64,000 nucleotides of DNA from Symbiobacterium thermophilum IAM 14863 (lineage in GTDB: Bacteria > Bacillota > Sulfobacillia > Symbiobacteriales > Symbiobacteriaceae): contig NC_006177.1 of the NCBI RefSeq assembly GCF_000009905.1, forward strand, positions 3,482,595-3,546,594, read 5' to 3'. The notes under the pieces are model-generated. The model worked only from the letters and a program-made list of their open reading frames with translations. It did no database searches and was not told the origin of the DNA. Shown piece after piece: positions 50,291 through 59,047 of this stretch (its first letter is position 1; each line of letters starts with the position of its first letter). The translations under genes were made by a program, and so were the position numbers.

Positions 50291-52077
50291 GACGGTCTCA
50301 CCTCCGCAGTCCGGGCCGCAGGCAGCGTGAAGGTGACCGTGGTCCCCCGGTCCACCTCGGACGCGATGGCGATGGCGCCGCCCGACAGCTCGACGATCTG
50401 CTTGGCGATGGAGAGGCCCAGCCCGGTGCCCCCCATCGAGCGGGAGCGGGCCTTGTCCACCCGGTAGAAGCGCTCGAAGATGCGGGGCAGGTCCTGGGCC
50501 GGGATGCCGATCCCCGTGTCGGCGATGGTGACGCGCACGGCATCCGCGCCCTCCGGCGCCACGCTCACCCGGATCTGGCCGCCGTTGGGCGTGAACTCGA
50601 TGGCGTTGGCCAGCAGGTTGATCACCACCTGCTGGATCTTGTCATAGTCGCAGAGGGCGGGCGGCGTCTCCGGGTCCACCTCGCACAGGACGGTGAGCCG
50701 CTTCCGGTCCGCCTGCACCCTCAGGCGCCCCACCGTTTCCGCCACCAGTTCGCCCACGTCTTGCGGCCTCACGTTCCAGCGGAGCGTCCCCTCGTCCATC
50801 TGGGTCAGCCGCAGGAGATCCCGCACCAGCCGGGCCATTCGCTCCGTCTCCCCGTCCACCACCCGCAGGAAACGGTCACGCACCTCCGGATCGTCGGCGG
50901 CGCCGTCCAGCAGGGTCTCCACGTAGCTCTTGACCGTCGTGAGGGGCGTCTTGAGCTCGTGCGAGACGTTGGCGACGAACTCCCGGCGCATGCTCTCCAG
51001 CCGCTCCAGCTCGGTGATGTCGTGGAAGACGACGACCGTGCCGCCGGAGTGACGGCCCTCGCCGGTCAGCGGGGTGATGTAGGCCTGCAGCACCCGGTCC
51101 TTCAGCCGGATCTGCCGGGTCAGGGCGCTGTTCCGATCCCACGCCTCCTCCAGGGCCTCCTCCAGCCCCGAACCCTCAGCCAGCTCTCCGGGGCGGCGGC
51201 CGAGCGCCTGCAGCTCCTGAATCTGGAACATCCGCTGCGCAGCAGGGTTGAGCCGGATGATGCGCCTGGCGCGGTTGAGCGCCATCAGGCCGTCGGCCAT
51301 GTGGGTCAGGATGGCTTCGGCCTGGCTCTTCTCGTCCTGGATCTCGCTCATCGTCTCCTTCAGCTGCCGGCTCATCCGGTTGAACATCTCGGCCAGCTGG
51401 CCGATCTCATCGCCGGACCGGACGGGGATCTTCTGGTCGAAGTTGCCGCCGGCAATGAGCGCCGCGGTGCGGGTGAGCTCCCGGATCGGCCCCGTGATCG
51501 TGCGGGCCAGAGCCACGCCCAGCACCACCGTCGAGGCCATGGCCACCAGCGTCGCGACCAGCAGGATGTCCCGCAGATCCTGTAGACGGGCGTAGGCCTC
51601 CTCCAGGGAGTCCTTGAGGTAGATCACCCCGACGACGTTGTCGGCCACGGTGATCGGCACCGCCTCGTAGGCCATCCGCTGTGAGCCTTCCTTGCCGATC
51701 CGCCGGTTGGTGTTGCCGAAGAACGCGGGGGAGACGTCGTCATGGCTGAACTTCAGCCCCAGGAGCTCCTCCCGGTTGGAAAGGCGCGCCGTAGCGCCGA
51801 TGACGACGCCGTTGGCGTCGAGCACCAGCACCTCGCCCGGCCAGCGTTCCATATACTGGTCAACCGCCTCGGGGTCGAGGCGGTCGCCCGCGAAGAAGTT
51901 GGTGAGCTGCCCCGCCAGGAGCTGCGCGCTCTGGTGCAGGTCGTCCTGGACCTTGCCGATGTAGCTGCGCTCCAGCTCGCGCATCAGGTAGAGGCTCGCC
52001 AACTCCATGGCCACCACGATCAGGAGGAGGTAGACCACCACCAACTTCCCCTGAATGCTGCGGAACACAACGTCCAC
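50287..52077 (-). CDS. walK: Cell-wall sensor histidine kinase WalK
   Basis: The 596-residue kinase has transmembrane segments at about 12-32 and 170-195 around an extracytoplasmic PAS-like sensor, then HAMP (about 195-250), a cytoplasmic PAS (ILTHMADGLMALNRARRIIRLN), the acceptor FVANVSHELKTPLTTVKSY and an ATPase domain with GGTGLGLSIAKQIVE. This is the full WalK layout. It controls cell-wall autolysin genes through WalR and is essential in most Firmicutes. The start could be the GTG at 52077 or the in-frame GTG nine bases later. Confidence 0.92.
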   Translation of the reverse strand: MDVVFRSIQGKLVVVYLLLIVVAMELASLYLMRELERSYIGKVQDDLHQSAQLLAGQLTNFFAGDRLDPEAVDQYMERWPGEVLVLDANGVVIGATARLSNREELLGLKFSHDDVSPAFFGNTNRRIGKEGSQRMAYEAVPITVADNVVGVIYLKDSLEEAYARLQDLRDILLVATLVAMASTVVLGVALARTITGPIRELTRTAALIAGGNFDQKIPVRSGDEIGQLAEMFNRMSRQLKETMSEIQDEKSQAEAILTHMADGLMALNRARRIIRLNPAAQRMFQIQELQALGRRPGELAEGSGLEEALEEAWDRNSALTRQIRLKDRVLQAYITPLTGEGRHSGGTVVVFHDITELERLESMRREFVANVSHELKTPLTTVKSYVETLLDGAADDPEVRDRFLRVVDGETERMARLVRDLLRLTQMDEGTLRWNVRPQDVGELVAETVGRLRVQADRKRLTVLCEVDPETPPALCDYDKIQQVVINLLANAIEFTPNGGQIRVSVAPEGADAVRVTIADTGIGIPAQDLPRIFERFYRVDKARSRSMGGTGLGLSIAKQIVELSGGAIAIASEVDRGTTVTFTLPAARTAEVRPS

Positions 52078-52085
52078 CCTCTCCG

Positions 52086-52790
52086 TCAGTCGAACCGCTG
52101 GAAGTAGTAGCCGACCCCCCGCCGCGTCTTGATGTACTCCGGCCTGGCAGAGTTCTCCTCCAGCTTCTCCCTGAGCCGCCGCACGGTCACGTCCACCGTG
52201 CGCACGTCGCCGTAGTAGTCATAGCCCCAGACCTCCTCCAGCAGGGCCTCGCGCGAGAAGACCTGGCCGGCGTGGGCCATCAGGAAGCGGAGCAGCTCAA
52301 ATTCCCGGGGGGTCAGCTCCAGCAGCTTGTCGCCCTTGCGCACCTCGTAGCTGGTCAGGTTGATGGTGATGTCGCCCTCGCGCAGGATCTCATCGGCAGC
52401 CGTGCGCGACCGGCTGCTCTCCGCCACCCGTGTGCGCCTGAGGATCGCCCGCACGCGCGCGATCAGCTCCCGGGGGCTGAAGGGCTTGGTCACGTAGTCG
52501 TCCGCTCCCAGCTCCAGCCCCAGGACCTTGTCCACCTCGTCCTCTTTGGCCGTCAGCATCAGGATCGGCACGGTGGAGAAGCGGCGGATCTCGCGGCAGA
52601 CCGTGAAGCCGTCCAGCTTGGGCAACATGATGTCAAGGATGACGAGATCGAAGTCAGACGCACGGGCCTTGGCCACGGCCTCCTCGCCGTCGAAGGCCAT
52701 CTCCACCTCAAAACCCTCGCGTTCGAAGCTGAACTTCAGGATTTCGGCAATAGGGCGTTCATCGTCCACGACCAGGATGCGATCGGCCAT
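52086..52790 (-). CDS. walR: Cell-wall response regulator WalR
   Basis: The 234-residue OmpR-family regulator starts MADRILVVDDERPIAEILKF, has the phospho-Asp in DLVILDIMLPKLDG and a winged helix with WGYDYYGDVRTVDVTVRRLREK and TRRGVGYYF, which is highly conserved in WalR. It regulates peptidoglycan hydrolases and cell-wall metabolism. It starts 12 nt after the metallopeptidase stop, so that gene is probably cotranscribed. Confidence 0.94.
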   Translation of the reverse strand: MADRILVVDDERPIAEILKFSFEREGFEVEMAFDGEEAVAKARASDFDLVILDIMLPKLDGFTVCREIRRFSTVPILMLTAKEDEVDKVLGLELGADDYVTKPFSPRELIARVRAILRRTRVAESSRSRTAADEILREGDITINLTSYEVRKGDKLLELTPREFELLRFLMAHAGQVFSREALLEEVWGYDYYGDVRTVDVTVRRLREKLEENSARPEYIKTRRGVGYYFQRFD

Positions 52791-52802
52791 AACGTCCTCT
52801 CC

Positions 52803-53720
52803 TTATCTCTCTTCCAGCAGGCCTTTTCGCTCCGAAAGGCGTACGTTCCTTCCCTGTGCGGAACGCCCTTCGGCCTGATCCAGCCAGTCGGCATAGATCG
52901 ATGCCATGCTGCGCCCCAGGGCGGTCTCCACCGCCCGGTCAAAGGGCACGCCCTCGGCCAGGAGGGCAATGAGCCCGGTGAGCCCCGGCCGCCCGTGCGC
53001 CTCCGCGATGTGAGCCACCAGCAGATGGCTCTGGCGGTAGGCCAGAGGCCGGTCGGGCAGGTCGTCGAACCGCCGGGTGAGCTCAGACAGGGTGTACAGC
53101 GGCGGGTCCAGCGGAGCCGCGGCGGCCTCCGGCCACACGTAGCCCGTCGCCAGCTCTTCCACGTACTGGGCGAGCCCCTCGGTGAACCAGCGGGGATAGT
53201 TGCCCTCGGTCAGCTCATCTAGCAGGTAATGGGTCAGCTCATGGGCGACCGGGCTCAACCGGCGGAACTCGCTCGCCAGTTCGGCCGGGTCGCCGGCCGC
53301 GATCCACACCCGCGGCGACAGTAACCCTACGGTGCCGCGCCAGTAGACCCCCACGGCGCTCTGCTCCGAGCCCCAGCCGTAGGCCGCGCGCAGCGCCGTC
53401 CGGTCAGGGTAGAGGATCAGGGGCACCCGCTCCGCAGGCGGGTATCCCACCTCCGCCACCACCCGTTCGTACACCGCCTCGGCCTGTTCCAGGATCAGCG
53501 CCGCGAGGTCGCCGTCCTCCGGCAGATAATACAGGACGAACCGGCCCGATTCGGCGGTACGGTATCCGGCCAGCCCGCCCAGGGTCCGCACCCTCCCCTG
53601 GTGGCGGTAATAACGGTAGACGGCTGCCCGTGCCCTGGGCCATCCCGCCAGCCCGCAGAGCAGGAGGGCGCCGGCCACCACGGCGGAGAGCAGCCGCCAC
53701 ACGACGCGTTGGCCTTTCAT
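52803..53720 (-). CDS. Membrane-anchored gluzincin-type metallopeptidase (peptidase MA-like)
   Basis: The product (305 residues) has an N-terminal signal anchor (about 8-28) and a zinc peptidase domain with VAHELTHYLL (HExxH) followed by WFTEGLAQYVE, whose Glu should be the third zinc ligand. This is the peptidase-MA/gluzincin pattern. It should face the outside of the cell. The gene heads the wal operon, so a role in cell-envelope homeostasis is possible (inference). The ATG at 53720 follows AGGGG. Confidence 0.78.
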   Translation of the reverse strand: MKGQRVVWRLLSAVVAGALLLCGLAGWPRARAAVYRYYRHQGRVRTLGGLAGYRTAESGRFVLYYLPEDGDLAALILEQAEAVYERVVAEVGYPPAERVPLILYPDRTALRAAYGWGSEQSAVGVYWRGTVGLLSPRVWIAAGDPAELASEFRRLSPVAHELTHYLLDELTEGNYPRWFTEGLAQYVEELATGYVWPEAAAAPLDPPLYTLSELTRRFDDLPDRPLAYRQSHLLVAHIAEAHGRPGLTGLIALLAEGVPFDRAVETALGRSMASIYADWLDQAEGRSAQGRNVRLSERKGLLEER

Positions 53721-53821
53721 ACCATAAACCCCTAAGCAGATAAGATTGCGTGTTAGCATAGTCTAGTATAGATGAAGCGTTGCGCAGCAACCATCCGCAG
53801 ACTTTGGCAGGCAAAGCAAAG

Positions 53822-53847
53822 GGGCCCGTCCGCATTCGGACGGGCCC
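53822..53847 (-). terminator. Terminator of the UPF0302 gene
   Basis: GGGCCCGTCCG and CGGACGGGCCC form an 11-bp stem with a 4-nt loop; on the minus strand CTTTGCTTT follows. Confidence 0.8.
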
Positions 53848-53865
53848 GCGGTGCGTCTCGCGGGT

Positions 53866-54369
53866 TCAGCCGATCCGTCGCAGTTCGGCCGAGAGTTGCT
53901 CGAACAGCTCCCGGTCGCGCCGGTCCAGCGCGCCGTCGATCTGCCGCAGGAGCTCCTGCCGGCGGGTCATGCGCTCCAGGTCTTCATGGAAGACCTCGTC
54001 GTGCCAGCGGGCCAGCATCCGGAGGAACTCCTCCCGCTCCTCGCTCCAGGGCGGCGGGGCGGTGGACAGGCAGAGCCCGATGCGCTCCGGCAGCGACTTC
54101 ATCAGTTCCACCACGGCCTGGGAGGTCTTGGTGTACACCTTCTCCCCGCGCCGGAACAGGAACGGCCACGTGCCCGAACCCTTGGCCGACACCAAGATCG
54201 CGCAGTCGTAACCGGTAAGGTCGGACACCAGGTCGGTGCGACGGAGGATCTCCTCCTTGGAAAGCATGAACTGCAGAAATCCGCGCGCCTCCGAGAGCTT
54301 CGGCTGGTACTGTTCAAGGAAAGCCTTGATCTGGTCAGCCTTGCTCTTCGTCCCCCTGGGCCGCTCCAT
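53866..54369 (-). CDS. UPF0302 (YpiB/ReoY-like) protein with IDEAL domain
   Basis: The 167-residue protein has an N-terminal UPF0302 region (KADQIKAFLEQYQPKLSEARGFLQFML) and a C-terminal IDEAL domain (RQELLRQIDGALDRRDRELFEQLSAELRR), the two parts of Bacillus YpiB, known as ReoY. ReoY helps ClpCP degrade MurAA in Bacillus. The assignment is by recognised motif pattern. In this window murA lies only 6 kb away, which fits but does not prove that link. The ATG at 54369 follows GGGAGGG. Confidence 0.72.
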   Translation of the reverse strand: MERPRGTKSKADQIKAFLEQYQPKLSEARGFLQFMLSKEEILRRTDLVSDLTGYDCAILVSAKGSGTWPFLFRRGEKVYTKTSQAVVELMKSLPERIGLCLSTAPPPWSEEREEFLRMLARWHDEVFHEDLERMTRRQELLRQIDGALDRRDRELFEQLSAELRRIG

Positions 54370-54555
54370 TTCGCACCCTCCCTGGAGATGGACTCGACAC
54401 AGGACAGATGGGGCAGAAACTTTCCTGAATGATTCGACCACTCCCGCCCCGTCTCCTTCTGCCGGGATGCGCCTGGCTGCGCGAGATTTCCCTCTCCTGT
54501 ACTATCGTCCCCATGGAGCCTGAAGCACATGCAGCCGGGACCCGCACAAACCAAG

Positions 54556-54583
54556 GGGCCGCCGGCGGACGTGCCGGCGGCCC
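54556..54583 (-). terminator. Terminator of the M23 peptidase gene
   Basis: GGGCCGCCGGC and GCCGGCGGCCC form a perfect 11-bp stem with a 6-nt loop, 18 nt past the stop. Confidence 0.7.
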
Positions 54584-54601
54584 GAAACGGGCCTGTCCCT
54601 G

Positions 54602-55909
54602 TTACGGATAGTAGTTCAGCGGGTTCACCGGATCCCCGTCGATGCGGATCTCGAAGTGCAGGTGGGGACCGGTGGAGTACCCGGTGCTGCCGACGTAGCC
54701 GATGATGTCGCCCTTGTTCACCTGCTGGCCCACCGACACGTTGAAGCCCGACAGGTGGGCGTACCAGGTGACCATCTTCCCGCCGCCGTGATCGATCTCG
54801 ATCATGTTGCCGTAGTTGCCGTTCCAGCCCCGGTAGACGACCATGCCGCTGTCGGCCGCCCGCACCGGCGTGCCGTGGGGTACGGCGATGTCGATGCCGT
54901 TGTGCCACGTGCCCCAGCGCGGCCCGTAGTACGAGCTGATCTCCCCGACCACGGGCAGGATCAGCGACCCGCTGCCCAGATCCGGCACCTGCTTGACGCC
55001 GACCCGGCGCACCTGCGTCACCGGCTCCGCCGTGACGCGGCTCGACAGGACCTCGGTGCTGACGATCTGGCCGTCCTGCCGGCGCTCGCGGATAACCTTC
55101 TCCCGTGTCCCCGAGCGGCCGGGCGTGACCACCACCGACTCCCACGGCCACAAGGTGTCATCTTCGATCCGCTGCTCCGCGAATGGAATGCTCTCGTACA
55201 CCACCCGCTGTGACACCGACTGGGGGTGCACGTAGGGCTCTTTGTAGGTGATGGTCAGCTGCTGACCGATCTGCAACAGCTCAATGTCGACGCCGGGATT
55301 GGCCTTGGCCAGCTGGTCGGTGGTGAGGCCGTACTCCAGGGCGATGTCCCAGGCCGTGTCGCCGGACGCCACCGTGTAGGTGGCCACCTTGTCCGTACCC
55401 AGGAGCAGGACGTTGATGGCCTCCTCCACCGTCTTGATGCTGTCCGCCGCCACCTCACCCTCCTCCCAGGTGACGGCTTCGGCGAAGGAGAGCTCTTCAA
55501 CGACGGTCGCGTCGCTCAGGTACGACTCCCGGTACGAATTGAGGATGGTGTCCACGACCTCCCGGGCCGCCGCCTCGTCTGCGACGGCAACCACGGGCTC
55601 GCCGTTCACGGTGATGACGGCGGCCTTCTTCATCTCGACCACCTGGGCCGCCGCGGGCTCGCCCAGCGGATCGCGCGCGGTCCTGGGCCCCTGCGCCTGG
55701 CGCGAGGCGATGTCCAGCCGTTCCCGGTCAGTGGTGTCCGCACTGGCCAGCTGATCGGGCTCCGCGCCGGCCGTGCCGGTTCCCGTCTCCTGCCCATCCG
55801 CCGCTGCTGCCGGCTGTGAGCGTTGCAGATTCCGTACGCCAAGGTCGGCTGCGAGACCTAGACTGATGATCGCTGCGAGCACCACCAGCAACAGGGGACG
55901 GCGTGGCAA
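54602..55909 (-). CDS. LysM-G5-M23 peptidoglycan endopeptidase
   Basis: The 435-residue protein has a signal anchor (about 5-22), a LysM domain (TYTVASGDTAWDIALEYG, about 180-222), a G5-type domain (about 225-305) and an M23 peptidase with HNGIDIAVPHGTPV and HLHFEIR zinc motifs (about 330-430). M23 enzymes cut peptidoglycan crosslinks. The layout matches Firmicutes wall hydrolases used in growth or sporulation. The TTG at 55909 follows GAGGAGGTGG. Upstream lies an AT-rich promoter-like stretch (55930-56035). Confidence 0.9.
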   Translation of the reverse strand: MPRRPLLLVVLAAIISLGLAADLGVRNLQRSQPAAAADGQETGTGTAGAEPDQLASADTTDRERLDIASRQAQGPRTARDPLGEPAAAQVVEMKKAAVITVNGEPVVAVADEAAAREVVDTILNSYRESYLSDATVVEELSFAEAVTWEEGEVAADSIKTVEEAINVLLLGTDKVATYTVASGDTAWDIALEYGLTTDQLAKANPGVDIELLQIGQQLTITYKEPYVHPQSVSQRVVYESIPFAEQRIEDDTLWPWESVVVTPGRSGTREKVIRERRQDGQIVSTEVLSSRVTAEPVTQVRRVGVKQVPDLGSGSLILPVVGEISSYYGPRWGTWHNGIDIAVPHGTPVRAADSGMVVYRGWNGNYGNMIEIDHGGGKMVTWYAHLSGFNVSVGQQVNKGDIIGYVGSTGYSTGPHLHFEIRIDGDPVNPLNYYP

Positions 55910-56042
55910 GGCGGGTCCACCTCCTCAATGCATGACGAGGTATATAGTTTCGCTTTGTATGGTGTATTTCCTGCCAGGTTTCCGGAGAACGCGGAACCAC
56001 TGCCTGACACTTTTTCTATGGTCTGTATGGATGTCCCATTCG

Positions 56043-56756
56043 TTAATGGGCCGCGTAGACGCGCATCACCCGGCCGACGTAGGGATGATCCGCCCCCAGG
56101 TGGGCCTGCCTCGGGCCACCGTTGTACGCGGCCAGGGCCTTGTCCCAGGAACCGTACTCCCGGTAAAGCGCCTGCAGGTACCAGATGCCCATGTGCAAGT
56201 TGGTCCACGGGTCGAAGAGGTCGTACTCCGTCCAGCCCAGGCGGCTGGCAATCCACTGCGCGGTACCGGGCAGGATCTGCATCAGTCCTGTATCGTTATG
56301 CGTCCCGACCGTTCGCGGGTTCCACCGGCTCTCCACGTGACCCACCGCGGCGACCAGGCGCGGGTCGACCCCGTACTGGGCGGAAAGATCGAGCACCATC
56401 TGGCGGAACTCGGGGGGCACCAGGTCGGCGATGCGCTCCAGATCCCGACGCCGCTCGGCATCCGCCTGTCGCGCCAGCTGCCGCTGGGCTGCCGTCAAAT
56501 CAGCCGCCGCCTCCTCCGCTTCCCGGGCGACCAGGGATGCGCTTCGCCGCGCCGCCTCCGCCCGCCGCTGGGCGAGCATCAGGTCGTGCTCGGGGATCGT
56601 GGGCTCCACCGGGCCCAGGGCCTGCGGTACGCCGGCGGCCTCCAGCCGGCCCTGCATGCCGTTCAGCGCAAAGATGAACAGGAACACCACCAGCGCCATG
56701 AGGTCACGGCGCAGGCGGCGCGCCCGGAACCTCCTGCGGGCACGGTCGCTTCTCAT
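56043..56756 (-). CDS. Membrane-anchored lytic transglycosylase (SLT domain)
   Basis: The 237-residue protein has a basic N-terminus, a transmembrane segment (about 18-36), an Ala/Arg/Glu-rich coiled coil (about 55-105) and a C-terminal SLT domain with the catalytic Glu in VGHVESRWNP, the motif GLMQILPGTA and AYNGGP. It cleaves glycan strands to 1,6-anhydro ends. The ATG at 56756 follows GAGGTGGG. The intron insertion lies just upstream of it. Confidence 0.88.
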   Translation of the reverse strand: MRSDRARRRFRARRLRRDLMALVVFLFIFALNGMQGRLEAAGVPQALGPVEPTIPEHDLMLAQRRAEAARRSASLVAREAEEAAADLTAAQRQLARQADAERRRDLERIADLVPPEFRQMVLDLSAQYGVDPRLVAAVGHVESRWNPRTVGTHNDTGLMQILPGTAQWIASRLGWTEYDLFDPWTNLHMGIWYLQALYREYGSWDKALAAYNGGPRQAHLGADHPYVGRVMRVYAAH

Positions 56757-56824
56757 GAATTCCCACCTCAGGAAGACTTTACCATGCGCCGGGCGCGAAA
56801 TTTGTCGAAGCCTGTCGCGAAGCA

Positions 56825-58704
56825 ATCGAGTAGGAGGGGGCGGCTAGCCCCCGTCCTCTCACACCACCGGACATGCGGGTCCGCATCCGGCGGTTCGCCA
56901 GGATTGACGAGTCGCTTCATAGCATTCGGTCAGGCTTATCAGCCCCTGGGCACGCCAGTAGGCGTCGCCCAGGGCGCTGTTTAGTGGGCCACCTGCCATC
57001 CGCCACGGGCCTTTGCGGCTGTTGGCGAGTTGGTGGACTACCCATTCGGGCAAACCGAGGGCGCGCAACTCCCGAAAGCGCGTGCGTACACGCTTCCACT
57101 GCTTCCATACGCATGCTCGCAGCCGACGCTTCAGCCATCCTTCGAGTCTTTCAAAGGCTGACCTGGCATCGGAGAGCGCATAGTACCCAACCCAGCCCCG
57201 CAAGTAAGCATTCAGGCGCCGGATTCGGTCCTCCATGCTCTGGCTGCGGTTGCGGTCCGTCAGCGTGCGGAGCTTGTCCTTCACGCGCTTCAGGCTCTTC
57301 GGGGCCAGCCGGATGCGCACTCCCCGGTGCTTGTAGAAACTAAACCCGAGGAACTGCCGCTTCCACGGCCGGTCCACTGCGCTCTTCTCCTCGTTGACCT
57401 TCAGCCGTAACCGCTCCTGCAGGAAGTGGCGCACGCTCCTGTAGACCCGTTCTCCCGCCCGCTTGCTGCGGACGTAGATGTTGCAGTCATCGGCGTACCG
57501 GACGAAGTGGTGCCCGCGGCGCTCCAGCTCCTTGTCGAGGTCATCCAGCAGGATGTTCGCCAGCAGCGGGCTCAGCGGACCGCCCTGCGGCGTCCCTTCC
57601 TCCGTCGCCACGACTACCCCGTTCAGCATGACCCCAGCCTGTAAGTACCGCCGGATCAGCCGCAGCACACGCTTATCCGTTACCCGCCGCGCCACGCGGG
57701 CCATCAGCACGTCGTGGTTGACCCGGTCGAAGAACTTCTCCAGGTCCATGTCCACGACCCAGTCGTACCCTTCCTCCACGTACTGACGTGCCTTCCTGAC
57801 CGCATCATGACCCCGCCGCCCCGGCCGAAAGCCGTAGCTGGATTCGGAGAATGTCGGGTCAAAGATCGGCGTCAGTACTTGCAGGAGTGCCTGTTGGATC
57901 AGGCGGTCCATCACGGTGGGAATCCCCAGCATCCGCTTGCCGCCGCCCGGTTTCGGGATTTCGACCCGGCGGACTGGCTGCGGTCTGTAGGTCCCCTGGA
58001 GCAGTCCCTCACGGATGCGGCTCCACTCCACGCGAATCTGGTCCCGCAGCCGTTCGGTGGGGACACCGTCCACGCCGGGAGCGCCTCCGTTCCGCTCCAC
58101 CCGTTTCAGGGCGGCCAGCATGTTCTCCCTGGCCACCACCTGCTCCATCAGGTTGCTGTGCTCCCCGCGGGGTAACGTTCCGTCTTGTGCCGGCTGCCCA
58201 CTCCGCCCTCTCGCCGTCCCTTGCGGCTTCACCGCTACCTCCGGCGAGCAGGTCCCGTTCGGGGTCTTCTGCGTTTGTCGCGGGCTGCTCGAACGCAACG
58301 GGTTCACCCCTTTCCTGACGTTCGGCCCTTCCCGGTTGGGGCGTCCCCCTGCCGGTACTATGGCCTTTGCTGACTTCTGCCGGTTCAGCTGCGTCTCCCG
58401 ACGCAGGTTACCAGCGTTGCTGGCGTTCCCGGCAGATCTCCCCGGGTAAGAACGCTGACCTTCACCCCGCACCCGCCCCATCTACCGCACCGCCCTTTGG
58501 CAGCTTCGGGTTTTGCTGTGTTCGGCCAGCTCACCCGAGCGGCACAGCCTCCTATGGGGTTCGTGTTCCTCGGGTCGTGGCTTTGCCTCGGGCTTCCTTC
58601 AGATTCCGCCTCACGACGGACACCCTTGCCTTTGGCTAACGGGCTGGTGCTGCCTCGCCCGTAGCGGACTTTCACCGCCAAGTCAGCGCCCATGCCGGGC
58701 ACAC
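56825..58704 (-). mobile_element. Group II intron (group IIC type)
   Basis: The 5' end reads GTGTGCCCGGCATGGG (from 58704), fitting the GUGYG consensus. Domain V lies at 56863-56896 (ACCGCCGGA pairing with TCCGGTGGT) and domain VI with the branch-point region at 56826-56860, ending CTACTCGAT. About 1.9 kb, the usual size. It is inserted a few bases after the T tract of the tRNA terminator at 58712-58740, the target preference of group IIC introns. The 5' ribozyme domains occupy 58149-58704. Confidence 0.88.
56859..58148 (-). CDS. ltrA: Group II intron reverse transcriptase/maturase
   Basis: The 429-residue protein starts MEQVVARENMLAALKRV and has the RT blocks VDMDLEKFFDRVNHDVLM, GTPQGGPLSPLLANI and the catalytic YADD, then a maturase domain with FLGFSF and a GIIM region (YLRGWVGYYALSD). 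There is no HNH endonuclease domain, as in class C introns. It helps splicing and copies the intron into DNA. The reading frame runs through all of domain V and ends at 56859, so its last 13 residues are coded by ribozyme sequence. It appears intact. Confidence 0.92.
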   Translation of the reverse strand: MEQVVARENMLAALKRVERNGGAPGVDGVPTERLRDQIRVEWSRIREGLLQGTYRPQPVRRVEIPKPGGGKRMLGIPTVMDRLIQQALLQVLTPIFDPTFSESSYGFRPGRRGHDAVRKARQYVEEGYDWVVDMDLEKFFDRVNHDVLMARVARRVTDKRVLRLIRRYLQAGVMLNGVVVATEEGTPQGGPLSPLLANILLDDLDKELERRGHHFVRYADDCNIYVRSKRAGERVYRSVRHFLQERLRLKVNEEKSAVDRPWKRQFLGFSFYKHRGVRIRLAPKSLKRVKDKLRTLTDRNRSQSMEDRIRRLNAYLRGWVGYYALSDARSAFERLEGWLKRRLRACVWKQWKRVRTRFRELRALGLPEWVVHQLANSRKGPWRMAGGPLNSALGDAYWRAQGLISLTECYEATRQSWRTAGCGPACPVV

Positions 58705-58711
58705 CGAAAAG

Positions 58712-58740
58712 GCCCCCGAGGTCTCTGGGACCTCGGGGGC
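58712..58740 (-). terminator. Terminator of the tRNA unit and intron target
   Basis: GCCCCCGAGGTC and GACCTCGGGGGC form a 12-bp stem with a 5-nt loop, followed on the minus strand by CTTTTCG and then the intron. Confidence 0.88.
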
Positions 58741-58743
58741 ATC

Positions 58744-58819
58744 TGGAGCCGATGAGGGGGCTCGAACCCCTGACCTGCCGATTACGAATCGGCTGCTCTA
58801 CCGGCTGAGCTACATCGGC
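58744..58819 (-). tRNA. tRNA-Thr (anticodon CGT)
   Basis: 76 nt including an encoded CCA. Acceptor GCCGATG/CATCGGC, anticodon stem GCCGA/TCGGC with loop TTCGTAA, T arm with GGTTCGAGCCC. It reads codon ACG. Confidence 0.95.
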
Positions 58820-58854
58820 AGCGAAAACGGAGACGGGTGCCGTCTCCGCGTACC

Positions 58855-58928
58855 TGGAGCGGGTGATGGGAATCGAACCCACGTTCTCAGCTTGGGAAGC
58901 TGATGTTCTACCATTGAACTACACCCGC
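58855..58928 (-). tRNA. tRNA-Gly (anticodon CCC)
   Basis: 74 nt including an encoded CCA. Acceptor GCGGGTG/CACCCGC, anticodon stem TCAGC/GCTGA with loop TTCCCAA, T arm with GGTTCGATTCC. It reads codon GGG. A CGGAGACGG/CCGTCTCCG hairpin (58829-58847) separates it from tRNA-Thr and may guide processing. Confidence 0.95.
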
Positions 58929-58995
58929 GGCTCCTCGACGAGGACTATTATACTGGCGCCCGTTGCCGAATGCAAGGCGGTTTCGGCTTGAAAAT

Positions 58996-59022
58996 CGCGG
59001 GACGGCTGCCAGCCGTCCCGCG
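58996..59022 (-). terminator. Terminator of purA
   Basis: CGCGGGACGGCT and AGCCGTCCCGCG form a 12-bp stem with a 3-nt loop, followed by ATTTTC on the minus strand. Confidence 0.85.
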
Positions 59023-59047
59023 CGCGCATTCCAGAGTCACGTCCGCA

